Source: an uncultured Collinsella sp. (GTDB taxonomy: Bacteria; Actinomycetota; Coriobacteriia; Coriobacteriales; Coriobacteriaceae). Taken from it: a DNA stretch of 64,000 nt. Location: NCBI GenBank assembly GCA_900758375.1, contig CAAERJ010000030.1:1-64000 (forward strand). The letters run 5' to 3'. Below the pieces are notes generated by a model. It did not search any database. It saw only the letters and a list, made by a program, of their open reading frames with translations, and was not told where the DNA came from. The position numbers and the translations under genes are program-made. Of the stretch, positions 51,472 to 60,658 are shown piece after piece. How positions within the stretch are numbered: position 1 is the stretch's first letter; each line of letters begins with the position of its first letter.

Positions 51472-51707
51472 TTGGGGACCTCCGATCGAGTCGTCGGCCG
51501 CCCGCGCACGGGATGCGTCGCAAGGGTATTTTACTGCGGTTGCGCGCACCACGCCTGGTAAACGCGATTTTGACAAACACTTGTTCGATAGTTACACACA
51601 CTATTCCTCGTCCGGCGGAGCCTGGCCGCATTGTCCGCGTTTGCCCGACGTGTTTGCGTTTTCAAAATGTCCCGAATCGGCGGGGCGATTCGGGATACAA
51701 TGTCAAT

Positions 51708-51804
51708 AGGAAACGACGCACCCCGCGTAAGTGTTCGAAAGCGCGGGCGACCAGTTTCCGGTGTTGTTAAATGCCCGGGCCTCTAACCCCGGGCATTCTT
51801 ATTT
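51708..51804 (+). ncRNA. Candidate antisense antitoxin RNA, module B
   Basis: TACAAT at 51696-51701 as -10, CGACGCACCCCG near the 5' end (51714-51725), and the terminator AATGCCCGGG / CCCGGGCATT (51770-51797) plus CTTATTT, overlapping the 3' end of the peptide gene at 51799. Confidence 0.45.
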
Positions 51805-51951
51805 GCGCTTGTTGCGGCGCAAATGCCTTCTACCGTCCGCACCGCGCGTGCGCCTACGGACCTTAAACCGAACCTCATACGAGTCTAGAAACGCGATGAC
51901 GAACGAGCCCACCGCTGCGAGGGCGGCGAGCGCGTTAAGGAATTTCAGCAT
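51799..51951 (-). CDS. Small hydrophobic peptide, type I toxin-like, copy B
   Basis: A 50-residue paralogue of the peptide at 51322, differing by Thr/Ser and Phe/Leu substitutions in the helix and one extra residue in the tail (LRRNKRK). Changes are conservative, so the peptide appears to be under selection. GGAGGT precedes the ATG. An in-frame upstream extension is open but lacks a ribosome binding site. Confidence 0.65.
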   Translation of the reverse strand: MLKFLNALAALAAVGSFVIAFLDSYEVRFKVRRRTRGADGRRHLRRNKRK

Positions 51952-52118
51952 ATGGTGACCTCCGATCGAGTCGTCGGCCGCCCGCGCACGGGATGCGTCG
52001 CAAAGCCATTTTACTGCGAGCACTCGCACTTGCAGCTGGTAAACGCAATAATTGCAAACATCTGTTCGATATTCATACGTTTGATCCATCGGACGATGGA
52101 GGCTGGCTGCGTTATCCC

Positions 52119-52157
52119 AAAAAGAACGGGGCAGACTCCAGCGCGGAGCCTGCCCCG
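52119..52157 (-). terminator. Terminator after LPLTG pilin gene
   Basis: Minus-strand CGGGGCAGGCTCC pairs with GGAGTCTGCCCCG, followed by TTCTTTTT. It separates the pilins from the TA modules and sortase, so the sortase must have its own transcription or read-through. Confidence 0.9.
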
Positions 52158-52257
52158 AAAAGAGGATGGCAAAGCAAGAACGTGGATGGACGAGAAAAGT
52201 GTCCGCAAGTCTCATGGCCATCACATCCCACCTGCCAAAGGGATGGGTGAGTGAGCG

Positions 52258-54060
52258 TTACTCCTGCTCGGACTCCTCAGCCTGCTTACGGCTGCGGATG
52301 AGGTGAGCCACGCCGATGCACAGCACGGCGCCGCCGGCGATCCAAGTGAAGGTCACGCCGTTAAGGCCGGTGAGCGGGAGGTTGGAGCCCTTCTGGTCGA
52401 CGATGATGAAGCTGAGCTTGCCGGTAGAAGTGGCAGCAGAACCATCCTTTACAACACCATCAGCAGCAGTGACGTGGGCAGAATTCTTGTCAGGGATCAC
52501 TTCGGAGCCATCCTGCTTAAGCGTGCCGCGGGCAATAGTGAACTTGACGCCATTGGAGGCAGAGTTATTGTAACCAGGCGCCGGAGTTACCTCTTTAAGG
52601 ATATAGGTGCCCTCATCAAGACCGACAACGTTGATCATGCCCTTATCGTTGGTAGTTAGTATTGCGGCATCTGTATCTGTCGTCGTGGTACCGTCGGCCT
52701 TGATAAATTCGTTGGAGTCTTCCTCCTTCAGCGTGAACTGAACGCCCTGGAGTTTCTTGAGATTGCTGGTCTCATCCTTGTCGCTGCCAACCTTGGTAAC
52801 GTCGATGCCATAGGTGTAGTCGTAGGCAGGATGCGTAACCGTGGTGCCGGTACTGCCGGTGTTGTGCGGGTTGTTGGAATAGGTCAGTTTTACCGTGTTT
52901 GTCTGGGCCTTACCGAGAATGTTCTCGTTAATCTTGTTAGCAACAAGTTTTGCCTGGTAGTTCACATAGACCTTTGAATTAACGTCAACGACAATGGGCT
53001 CACCGGCCTCATTCTTTACTTCTTTGAGATTATCGAAAGAGACAGTGAGTTTATTGTTGCTTTCCTCAGAAGGATAGTTCACTGTATAACAATTGTCCGC
53101 TACGGCCGTATCGCCAATTTTGACCTTAACGACCGGCTTACCGTTCTCGTCGCATACCGGCACCATCGTAGAAGGAAGCTCGTCGGTAAAAGCATAGCTA
53201 TACTTAGTGTACGTATTGATGTTGCTAGCAACAGTGCCGGCAAGCTGATAATCAATCGGCTGCTCAGAGGCAGAGTCGGCCGACTTGTTGGGAGCACTGA
53301 AAACGTCCTTGCTATTGTCCGTAACAAACTTGCCGTTCTTGTCATCCTTGACGGCCTTGGTCACATTGGGGACACTCTTCTTTGGCTCCGCATTTACAGC
53401 GGCGCCGCCGACGATGGTGAAAATCGGTGAGGTGAACGCGTCGTCATTACCATTGGTCTTATTGGTATCCTTAGTCGAACCGGGCTGATCGGTCACAAAG
53501 AGCCAGTAACCAGCGGGCAGATCGTTGAATTTACCATCGGTAGAGGTTTTCCAGCCAGTGGTCGCGTTAGTTGCAGTCACTTTCTCCAGGGCTTTGGCGA
53601 TCCTGTCGAGCGTCGTTCCCACGTTCAGATTGGTAGTCTGGTTGGTACCTGCCTCATACTCACCCTTGGTCTTAGTCTTAATCCACTTCGCCCAGGCGGC
53701 AGCATCATTGGGGTTGGTCGGTTTAGAAGAGTCCGTCGTGTCCGAGTTAAATTCCTTGGTCACGGCATCCCTCACTTCATCCGATGCCCACTTAATATCG
53801 GACAGCGTCTTCTCATCGGTAGAGTCCCAAACATTGGTGCTTGTCTGATCCTGCGTAACCGTAGCGGAGAAAATCTTGATGCCCTTAAAGGTCGTACCCG
53901 CGTAGTCGCTATCTTTGATCGTCACATTGCCAATCGTCGTAGCCACAGGCGTACCATCAGCAAACGCCATGGTCACCGGGGCCATGACGCCGCCGAAGCT
54001 CAGGGCTGCTGTGAGGCCGGCGGTTACTGCCAGGCGTGCGATGTTCTTGCTCATGCTCAT
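52258..54060 (-). CDS. LPLTG-anchored fimbrial pilin (isopeptide-forming)
   Basis: A 600-residue secreted pilin, probably the shaft subunit. Signal peptide ~1-35 (ARLAVTAGLTAALSFGGVMAPVTMAFA). Several Ig-like domains with Lys/Asn pairs follow; LKEVTPAPGY is the E-box, VNAEPKKS may hold the pilin-motif lysine, and the C-terminus is LPLTG, a hydrophobic helix and SRKQAEESEQE. The start at 54060 follows AGAGGAA; an upstream in-frame ATG lacks a site. It is the third gene of the pilus operon. Confidence 0.92.
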   Translation of the reverse strand: MSMSKNIARLAVTAGLTAALSFGGVMAPVTMAFADGTPVATTIGNVTIKDSDYAGTTFKGIKIFSATVTQDQTSTNVWDSTDEKTLSDIKWASDEVRDAVTKEFNSDTTDSSKPTNPNDAAAWAKWIKTKTKGEYEAGTNQTTNLNVGTTLDRIAKALEKVTATNATTGWKTSTDGKFNDLPAGYWLFVTDQPGSTKDTNKTNGNDDAFTSPIFTIVGGAAVNAEPKKSVPNVTKAVKDDKNGKFVTDNSKDVFSAPNKSADSASEQPIDYQLAGTVASNINTYTKYSYAFTDELPSTMVPVCDENGKPVVKVKIGDTAVADNCYTVNYPSEESNNKLTVSFDNLKEVKNEAGEPIVVDVNSKVYVNYQAKLVANKINENILGKAQTNTVKLTYSNNPHNTGSTGTTVTHPAYDYTYGIDVTKVGSDKDETSNLKKLQGVQFTLKEEDSNEFIKADGTTTTDTDAAILTTNDKGMINVVGLDEGTYILKEVTPAPGYNNSASNGVKFTIARGTLKQDGSEVIPDKNSAHVTAADGVVKDGSAATSTGKLSFIIVDQKGSNLPLTGLNGVTFTWIAGGAVLCIGVAHLIRSRKQAEESEQE

Positions 54061-54168
54061 CTTCTTTTCCTCTGCTTTCTGCTCGAATTCCATTTGATCT
54101 AAATCTGTCTGTCTGTGTCTTAGCATCTACTTCGCTACGTCTCGCCCCGCTCTCTGTGGGGCTGCCAG

Positions 54169-55833
54169 CTACTCTTTATGGCTGCCACCTCCCCGCTTGA
54201 CCAGGAGCGCGACCACGATGAGCGCGGCTCCGGCGACCGCTGCGGCGGCCGCGGCGTACATTGCCATATCGCCAGTCGAGGGCATAAAGCCACCGGTGGT
54301 AATGCTAGGGGGTGTGCCGGTGGGCGTGTTGATGAGCGACGCCTCCAGACTGCCCGTCGACCCGTCCGCGCTGTCGGCGCGCAGGGGCGACTCGGCCGTG
54401 ATGGTGAGCTTGGGCTTGGCGGCGGCCACCTGGTCGACGTCCAGGCCCTCGGCCTTGACCGTCACGGAGCGCGTGCCCTCGAAGGCGGCGTAGCCCTTGG
54501 GCGCCTTGAGCTCGCGGACCTCCAGCTTGCCCGAGTCCTCGGCCGAGACGGTCACGCGGCCGTCCTCGCCCGTGGTGACGGTGGCCTTGCCCTCCGCATC
54601 CCACGTGCCGTCGGCCGCCAGTGTGCGACCGCGATCGTCGGCGATGCTCAGGACCGCCCCGGCAAGCGGCTTGTCGCCGTCGCTGCCGCGCTTGGTGAGC
54701 GCGAGATCCCAGGTGTAGGCGCACGCATCGTCGCTCGGCGTGCGGGTGAAGCCGGCGTCGCCGGACTGGTCGGCAAAGGGAGAGCGCGGGTAGCGCAGGT
54801 AGACCTCGTTGGGGTTGCCCTTCGCGATGCCGTGGTTGCATGCGCTGTTGAGCGGCGCATTGTACACGGCGACCACGCGGGCGCCCGCGGTGAAGGCGTC
54901 GGCCCCGCCGAGCGCGGCGATCAGGTCGCCGGTGCGCACGGTGAAGGTCTTGCCGTCGACCGAGACCCTGCACTGGGCCGTGATGTCGGTCCAGCCCTTC
55001 GCGGGGTCGGTGCCTACGCGCCCGTCTTTGCTGGTCGAGACGGCATCGAAGCCACCGTCCGCGCCCGCCGCCACGTACACGCGCATGCTCGCGGCCACCT
55101 TGGAGGGGTCGAGCCCCGCACTCATGGTGTCGACGAACCGCACCGCATAGGTGTCGTAGGCGGTAAGACCCGCCGGGACCGTGGCAGAGAGGCGCCAGTA
55201 CAGGTCGTCGGCGACCGTGGCGTCGGCGGCCTTCTGCCATGCGGCGGTGCTGTCCTCCAGCACATGCTTGGCGACCTTGGGAGTCGCCGCCTTGGGCTTG
55301 ACGGTGACGGCGCCGCCGCCGACCAGGGCCATGACCGGCGCGGTGCCGGCCTCGTCCTGGGAGATGGCGTCGTCGTCGGCGACGATGAGCCAGTAGCCGC
55401 AGTGCAGGTCGTCCGCCGTGCCCGCGTTAAGGGCCACGGACACGGCGTCAGAGCTCTGGAGGGAACGAGCGAGCTGTGCGCTCAGCGCGCTCGTAAGGTG
55501 GGAATCGGTGTTGAGCCACTCGGCAGCTTCCTGCGCGGTGGTCTGGGAATTGGGCATGCCGGCGCTGTGCAGCACGGGCAGGGCGGCGTCGCGCACGGCG
55601 TCGCTTGCCCAGACGAGGTCGGTGGCAATCTTGGCGTCGTTGTCGCCGTCGACGACGTTGGCGCTAAAGATCTGGTAGGCGTCGTAGCTGCTCGCCACGG
55701 TGCCGCTCACCGTGATGGAACCGGTCGAGGTCGGCGCGGCCTGCGCGGATGCGGGGAACACAACCGCGCAGGTGCCGATCAGGAGGGCAAGCAGCGCAAA
55801 CAAGATCGGGAAGGAGCAAACTTTCTTATTCAC
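54169..55833 (-). CDS. Sortase-anchored minor pilin with MPSTG signal
   Basis: A 554-residue pilin-like surface protein. Signal peptide ~1-33 (FPILFALLALLIGTCAVVFPASAQA); pilin-type lysine in VTVKPKAATP; a SpaA-like domain with E-box LEVRELKAPKGY; sorting signal FMPSTGD followed by an Ala-rich helix and KRGGGSHKE. MPSTG departs from LPxTG. The GTG at 55833 has GGGAGG upstream and overlaps the end of the adhesin gene, so the two are coupled. The coding region is much GC-richer than both neighbouring pilus genes. Confidence 0.88.
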   Translation of the reverse strand: MNKKVCSFPILFALLALLIGTCAVVFPASAQAAPTSTGSITVSGTVASSYDAYQIFSANVVDGDNDAKIATDLVWASDAVRDAALPVLHSAGMPNSQTTAQEAAEWLNTDSHLTSALSAQLARSLQSSDAVSVALNAGTADDLHCGYWLIVADDDAISQDEAGTAPVMALVGGGAVTVKPKAATPKVAKHVLEDSTAAWQKAADATVADDLYWRLSATVPAGLTAYDTYAVRFVDTMSAGLDPSKVAASMRVYVAAGADGGFDAVSTSKDGRVGTDPAKGWTDITAQCRVSVDGKTFTVRTGDLIAALGGADAFTAGARVVAVYNAPLNSACNHGIAKGNPNEVYLRYPRSPFADQSGDAGFTRTPSDDACAYTWDLALTKRGSDGDKPLAGAVLSIADDRGRTLAADGTWDAEGKATVTTGEDGRVTVSAEDSGKLEVRELKAPKGYAAFEGTRSVTVKAEGLDVDQVAAAKPKLTITAESPLRADSADGSTGSLEASLINTPTGTPPSITTGGFMPSTGDMAMYAAAAAAVAGAALIVVALLVKRGGGSHKE

Positions 55834-58800
55834 GACGCTTACCTCCCTTCGCATTCGCCTTGCGACGAATGTGCATCCAGACCGCAGCAGCGCAAAGCAC
55901 CGCCGCGCCGGCAAGGTACGTCAGAGTGACGCCCGACATACCAGAAAGGGGCAAAGAGGTGGAGTAGGTGTTGGTGAAGGTGGGGTTGTCAGTCGGTTGC
56001 TCGTTCTCATGACCGTTGGCGTCGACCTCGTAGTAGGCCGGCGTGCATTTCAGCGTGCCGTCACCGTTGTCCGTTGCCGTCACCACGACCTTGAAAGTCT
56101 TGGTGTCGTTTGTGTAGCCCTCGTGTTTGGTGCCATCGCCCTCGCTGGCGGGGCATTCACGGATGTAGTAGGTGAACGTTGCTTCACCATTAACCCCGAG
56201 GGGGCCGAATATTACCTGATCAGTAAACTTCACCGTCGCCTCGCTGCCCGTCCCCTTATCAGTGAATTGGGGGGTATCGCACAGGTGCTCAACGCCGTGG
56301 GAATCCTTGGTGTACAGCTCGAACTTGAACCTTTGCATCTCGCCGCCATCGACCCTCTTGGTCACCTGAGGTGTCCAAGAGCCCTTGGCTGTGTATGCAT
56401 TAGTAAAGGTATTACCATTAGTAAAGATCTCATCGTTCGTGAGTTTAACGGACACATTGCTGTCATCATCGGACGGGATGACCTCCATCGAGCCCCCTTT
56501 GGTGAGATTAGTGACCTTTACTTTACCAACCGAGTAGTAGGTGTAAGTAATGTCCAGCACCTTCTGTGTCTGGGCCACCGTTGTTTCAAACTCAATCTTG
56601 TAGATAGTCTTGTCGTAAGTCACACCAGAAACGGGCTTGTCACCGGGATCCTCAACTAGGTAGTAGACAACCGGGTCATCGGAGTAGACCCTGCCTAAAT
56701 CAAAAGCAAAGCTACCGTCAGCGTTGTTCGTGACCCCATCGCCAATTTTTGAGCAGCCATTGAGCTGCAGTTTGAGTTTGCCGTCCTTGTCCTCGTCAAA
56801 GCTCGGGACTGTAGGTGAAATCTCACCATTATCTTTAGTAATCTTGTTCTGCTTGAGCAGCTGGAACTTGAACTCTTCTTTCTTAAGCTTGCGACCCGTT
56901 AGCGCCTTAGTGCCGTTGAGCTTCATCTTGGGGTACACGTTCACCTCCGTGGTGGAGCCAGCGATTACGTCGCCGTTGGTCATGATGCCGCCACCGTGAA
57001 TGTTGGATCTGTTGCCCGTGATGAAGAGGGACGCAGCCGCGGTAGCAGCATCTTTATCTTCCTGAATCGGCTCAGATTTAAGGCCAATCATGTACTTAGC
57101 TTGGGCGCCCTCATACTTGCCGATAGACGTTGGTGTCTTGTCGATCGTGCCCGACCAGTTGGCAGCTCCGCCACCAAGCATCTGACCTGTTACGGCAGCG
57201 ATATACGGCAGCGATTCAGCGTTAGCACTATCGCGAATAAGAAAAAGATCCTTGTGACCGGCATTTTTAAAATCTTCAGTTATTTCGCCGCCTTTGTTGT
57301 TAGGGAGCCAATCCTTGTCATCGGTCTTTTCGTGTGTGCCGCCCGATCGGTTATAACCACCGCCAGGATTACCGTCAGAATTACCGAAAACCGCGATGCC
57401 TTTGGTATCGGTAATGGCAGTCTTACCAGTCGGGCAAGCGGCAAACCCGCCGCCAAAGCCATTGGCATGATTGTTGGTAATCAGAGCGTTATATATATTG
57501 AGGCTCGCCGATTTAGCGCCTTGGTCACTGCTACCCTGAACGAACACGCCACCGCCGCCCCAGTCGTTGGTGGTATTGGTCGTATTGTTAGTGATGTAGG
57601 CTTTCTTGCTGCTCACATTAAAATCGCCAACTGTAGGCGCAGAGATACGGATACCGCCGCCCTCCGAGTTTTGCGCCACGTTACTGGCGATGGTTCCACC
57701 AGAGAACTTAAACGAGGAAAGGGCCTGACCCCAAGCGCCAGCATAAATACCGCCGCCAGCCTCAGCAGAATAGTTACCGGTAATGTAACCACCGTTAATT
57801 GTGAGACTGCCACCATTGAAAGCAGCGATACCACCGCCGCCGTGACAACCGTTGCCCTTGTGAACATTCTCATTGCGCTGTTTTATGTAATCGAACTGGC
57901 AATTGTTATTGGTCACGTAGCCATCCGAGACGGTCACATCAGAGTTCTGCGCACAGATGCCCGCGCCATAACCCGGCAAATTCTCGAACGTACCGTTACC
58001 GGAAATCGTACCAGTCGTACCGTCAGTACCGCGAGTCATGTTGATTTTAGAGCCGTAAGCGTTCACACCGCCGCCAATGGGAGCGTAGTTGCCGGCGATC
58101 ACGCCACCGGTGAGGTTAAGAGTCGCGCCGCTGTTGTGGTTGGTGCCAAGTTCGATGCCTGCGCCATGGTTCATAGAGGTTGCACCGCAAACGTAGCCGC
58201 CGCTCATATTGACGATAGAACCTTCCTCAGCATAAACCAAACTGTTAACACTGTTATTTTGATCTATGCTATTTTGCTGTTGCGTGATCGCGCCGCTCTC
58301 GAGGTTAAACGTACCGGCTTTGTAGAGATTAACGAGCTTCAGGTCGTCACTGCCACCGCATGCCACGATAGCACCCTTGATATCAACCTTATACCCTTTA
58401 AGGGTCTCGGTTGTACCGGTTCCATTTGCGACCGATTCGGTTACGTAGTAGGTAAGTTTCTTCGGAATGTAGGAATTGTCGCATTCCATTGAAGCGAGAT
58501 TGCCGTTCATTTTTTCTTGATTAACCGAGATCTCCGTCGGATCGGTTTGCCTGCCGTCCCTGACGGTCAGTTTCGCGCCACCGGTGATACTGAACAAAGG
58601 CTGATTTGAACTCGTGTGCTTAATCTTGAAGCCATTTAAGTTCAAGGTGATATTGGTGTCTGCCCCTTCGAGCTTAATCTCGTCGTCGCACTCAATATCG
58701 GTAGTTAGCTCAAAAGTAGCAGCACCGTTTGTGCGTAGGCTCTTGTCAACGAGCTTTAAGCTCAGTTCTGTCCCGCTGCTAATTTTAATAGTCGGTTCAT

Positions 58801-59182
58801 TCTCTGCGGCAAGCGCGATTGCGCCTTCACCATTAGCGCCTTCTTCGGCAGGCTGCACAGCATCCCCGACCCCTGCGTCGTCTGACGGCTGATCGGCCTC
58901 AGTGGCAATGGTGTTAGACTCGCCGCTCTCAGTCTCGTCACGATTCTGGTTTTCGGTATCCCCGTCGTTGGTGTTTTCTACATCAGTAGACTCAGTTGAG
59001 GAATCCTCCGTCACAGTCTTCTCGGTAGAAACCGTCTGGACATCGTTGGCAATGGCCTGCGAGATCGGAGGCATAACGAGCGACAGTACCAGGCTCAAAA
59101 CGGAGGCTCCGCACAAAACGCCTGCCAATACACGGCGCGTCGCTTTATTACTCTGTTTAGATTTGTCTGAATTTGCTTTCAT
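55826..59182 (-). CDS. Large pilus tip adhesin with LPLSG signal
   Basis: An 1118-residue surface protein, first gene of the pilus operon. Signal peptide ~1-45, then a Glu/Thr/Asp-rich stalk (~50-125), a right-handed beta-helix-like region with repeated GGG/NG motifs (GGGVNAYG, GGGGIAAFNGGSLTINGGYITGNY; ~300-740), and two Spy0128/FctA-like pilin domains (~770-1080; VNVYPK pilin motif, YYLVEDPGDKP, TFTYYIRECPASEGDG). The end is LPLSG, helix and RRKANAKGGKRRE. Codon use is more AT-rich than the housekeeping genes, suggesting acquisition. Confidence 0.9.
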   Translation of the reverse strand: MKANSDKSKQSNKATRRVLAGVLCGASVLSLVLSLVMPPISQAIANDVQTVSTEKTVTEDSSTESTDVENTNDGDTENQNRDETESGESNTIATEADQPSDDAGVGDAVQPAEEGANGEGAIALAAENEPTIKISSGTELSLKLVDKSLRTNGAATFELTTDIECDDEIKLEGADTNITLNLNGFKIKHTSSNQPLFSITGGAKLTVRDGRQTDPTEISVNQEKMNGNLASMECDNSYIPKKLTYYVTESVANGTGTTETLKGYKVDIKGAIVACGGSDDLKLVNLYKAGTFNLESGAITQQQNSIDQNNSVNSLVYAEEGSIVNMSGGYVCGATSMNHGAGIELGTNHNSGATLNLTGGVIAGNYAPIGGGVNAYGSKINMTRGTDGTTGTISGNGTFENLPGYGAGICAQNSDVTVSDGYVTNNNCQFDYIKQRNENVHKGNGCHGGGGIAAFNGGSLTINGGYITGNYSAEAGGGIYAGAWGQALSSFKFSGGTIASNVAQNSEGGGIRISAPTVGDFNVSSKKAYITNNTTNTTNDWGGGGVFVQGSSDQGAKSASLNIYNALITNNHANGFGGGFAACPTGKTAITDTKGIAVFGNSDGNPGGGYNRSGGTHEKTDDKDWLPNNKGGEITEDFKNAGHKDLFLIRDSANAESLPYIAAVTGQMLGGGAANWSGTIDKTPTSIGKYEGAQAKYMIGLKSEPIQEDKDAATAAASLFITGNRSNIHGGGIMTNGDVIAGSTTEVNVYPKMKLNGTKALTGRKLKKEEFKFQLLKQNKITKDNGEISPTVPSFDEDKDGKLKLQLNGCSKIGDGVTNNADGSFAFDLGRVYSDDPVVYYLVEDPGDKPVSGVTYDKTIYKIEFETTVAQTQKVLDITYTYYSVGKVKVTNLTKGGSMEVIPSDDDSNVSVKLTNDEIFTNGNTFTNAYTAKGSWTPQVTKRVDGGEMQRFKFELYTKDSHGVEHLCDTPQFTDKGTGSEATVKFTDQVIFGPLGVNGEATFTYYIRECPASEGDGTKHEGYTNDTKTFKVVVTATDNGDGTLKCTPAYYEVDANGHENEQPTDNPTFTNTYSTSLPLSGMSGVTLTYLAGAAVLCAAAVWMHIRRKANAKGGKRRE

Positions 59183-59271
59183 CGATGTCTCCTCCCCAAG
59201 AGACCGCGATCTTGCTCTTTCACTATCAAACGTATCTGCGCAATCTGTAATTGCGCTCGTTTAGTAAAGCT

Positions 59272-59301
59272 ATTGTAACTATTGTTTAAACATATGAGCA
59301 A
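59272..59301 (-). promoter_or_regulatory. Probable pilus operon promoter
   Basis: Minus-strand TTGCTC (59296-59301) and TACAAT (59272-59277) with an 18-bp spacer that contains the palindrome TGTTTAAACA (59283-59292), a possible operator. The region 59183-59640 is AT-rich and gene-free. Confidence 0.5.
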
Positions 59302-59467
59302 CAAAACCGGCATTTTTGTAGCGAGTTCTCAATTCCCTTGACATTTACTCAGATTTGCCGTCGTTTATTCGCTATCTATTTTTGGTTTCTGCTGGTAATT
59401 TAGTTGACTATCATTTTTTAATGGCATAAGATTTATTTGCACAACATTTTGCTCAAGAGCAAACATC

Positions 59468-59498
59468 CCGCTCACGGTCGAAAATCGACCGTGAGCGG
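59468..59498. repeat. Perfect 13-bp hairpin in the pilus upstream gap
   Basis: CCGCTCACGGTCG and its exact complement with AAAAT between. No T-run. It lies between the divergently spaced pilus promoter and the HAD gene end and could be a terminator or protein site. Confidence 0.6.
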
Positions 59499-59640
59499 TA
59501 GGTCATTAGCCAGCAGGAATACCTTACCAAACTGATGAGAATATCTTAAACCCATCGGTGGTTAGAAGCGTGATGTTCAGACAATCATATTTGATTTTGT
59601 GCGCAGATTTTAGGCATCAATTCGCCCAAATCGCCTGAGG

Positions 59641-59672
59641 CCGCCACAAAGGCACCTGTCCCCTTTGTGGTG
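59641..59672. repeat. REP family A, copy 3
   Basis: CCGCCACAAAGG / CCTTTGTGGTGA hairpin, 14 bp beyond the HAD gene stop. Confidence 0.85.
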
Positions 59673-59686
59673 ATTCTGCCCTAGCG

Positions 59687-60508
59687 CTACAGCAGATGCT
59701 CCTCGATAAAGATCGCGATGCCGTCTTCGTCGTTGCTCGCGGTTACAAAGTCGGCGGCGGCACGGGTGACGTCGCTACCGTTTGCCATGGCCACGCCCAC
59801 GCCGGCGTCAGCCACCATGCAGGTGTCGTTATCGGCATCGCCAAACACGCAGATATTCTGGAGTTTCATGTCATTGAGCTCCGCCACGCGCACAAGGCCG
59901 CGCGTCTTGGACACGCGCGGATCCATGAACTCGTAGAGCCGCTGCGTGGTCTGCAGAGCCGCCGCCTTAACGGTGTCGTCGTCAAACGTCGACGCCCGCT
60001 CGATGACCCGCGGCATTACCTCGGGCGCCATGGTAAACATCACCTTGGGCTGCGGCTCGCGCAAAAACTCAGCAAAATCGACCACCTGGTAGGGCACGCC
60101 GTCGACGCGCGACAGGTGCTCGACGCACGCGTTGCTCTCGGGCACGTAGAACACGCCGTCTCGGGGGCAGACGGGCGTTACCGGAAGGTCCGCCATGTGC
60201 TTGCAGATGCGCGCGATGGTCTCACCCGGCAGCGGATAGCTCAGCTCGTTGATGCCGTGCGCGCGGTCGATGACCTCGGCACCACCGCAGCCCACGAGCA
60301 CGTCCACCAGGCCTTCGATGCCCCAGAGCTTATACATGGCCTCGGTCGCGTGGGCGTCGCGCCCGGTGCACAGGCCAAAGAGCACGCCGCGCTCGCGCAG
60401 GGCGCGAATCGCCGCCACGGTGCGCGGGGACACCGTGTGCTGGCTCGTGAGCAGCGTGCCGTCGATATCGCAGAACACGGCTTTGATGTGGCTGAAGGTG
60501 GTGTCCAT
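59687..60508 (-). CDS. Cof-type HAD phosphatase
   Basis: A 273-residue HAD hydrolase of the Cof subfamily, acting on small phosphorylated metabolites. FCDIDGTLL (Asp14, Asp16), LCTGRDAH, the C2 cap, and the final motif GDADNDTCMVADAGVGVAMANGSDVTRAAADFV are present. AGAAAGG precedes the start at 60508. Substrate unknown. Confidence 0.92.
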   Translation of the reverse strand: MDTTFSHIKAVFCDIDGTLLTSQHTVSPRTVAAIRALRERGVLFGLCTGRDAHATEAMYKLWGIEGLVDVLVGCGGAEVIDRAHGINELSYPLPGETIARICKHMADLPVTPVCPRDGVFYVPESNACVEHLSRVDGVPYQVVDFAEFLREPQPKVMFTMAPEVMPRVIERASTFDDDTVKAAALQTTQRLYEFMDPRVSKTRGLVRVAELNDMKLQNICVFGDADNDTCMVADAGVGVAMANGSDVTRAAADFVTASNDEDGIAIFIEEHLL

Positions 60509-60597
60509 GGGGGCCTTTCTGGGTTGTGCGGCGGTGTGGGGTGTATTCGCAAACGGCGTACATGGTATACCAAGGCGCGGGCCGTTGGGACCCGATC

Positions 60598-60628
60598 GCC
60601 ACAAAGGGGCCTGGCCCTTTGTGGTGGC
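60598..60628. repeat. REP family A, copy 4
   Basis: GCCACAAAGG / CCCTTTGTGGTGGC hairpin between the HAD and MFS genes, 30 bp from a REP family B copy. Confidence 0.8.
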
Positions 60629-60658
60629 CGAACCCGAAGGGTGGCCTGGCCGGAGCGC

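Larger units (their letters stand above)
51179..51598. repeat. Tandem duplication, unit A
   Basis: About 420 bp is repeated at 51658-52080 (offset ~479), including promoter, hairpins and peptide frame, with roughly nine in ten bases alike by eye. Differences cluster in hairpin loops and in the outer part of the peptide-gene promoter. Confidence 0.85.
51658..52080. repeat. Tandem duplication, unit B
   Basis: Second copy of the 51179-51598 unit. In this copy the promoter-side inverted repeat CCCGAATCG/CGATTCGGG is perfect and the terminator loop differs while its 10-bp stem is kept. Confidence 0.85.

Noticed and set aside
54178..55929. 583-codon plus-strand frame and a 311-codon minus frame inside the MPSTG pilin
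   Set aside because: Both are alternative frames of a very GC-rich pilin gene whose own frame has signal peptide, E-box and sorting signal.
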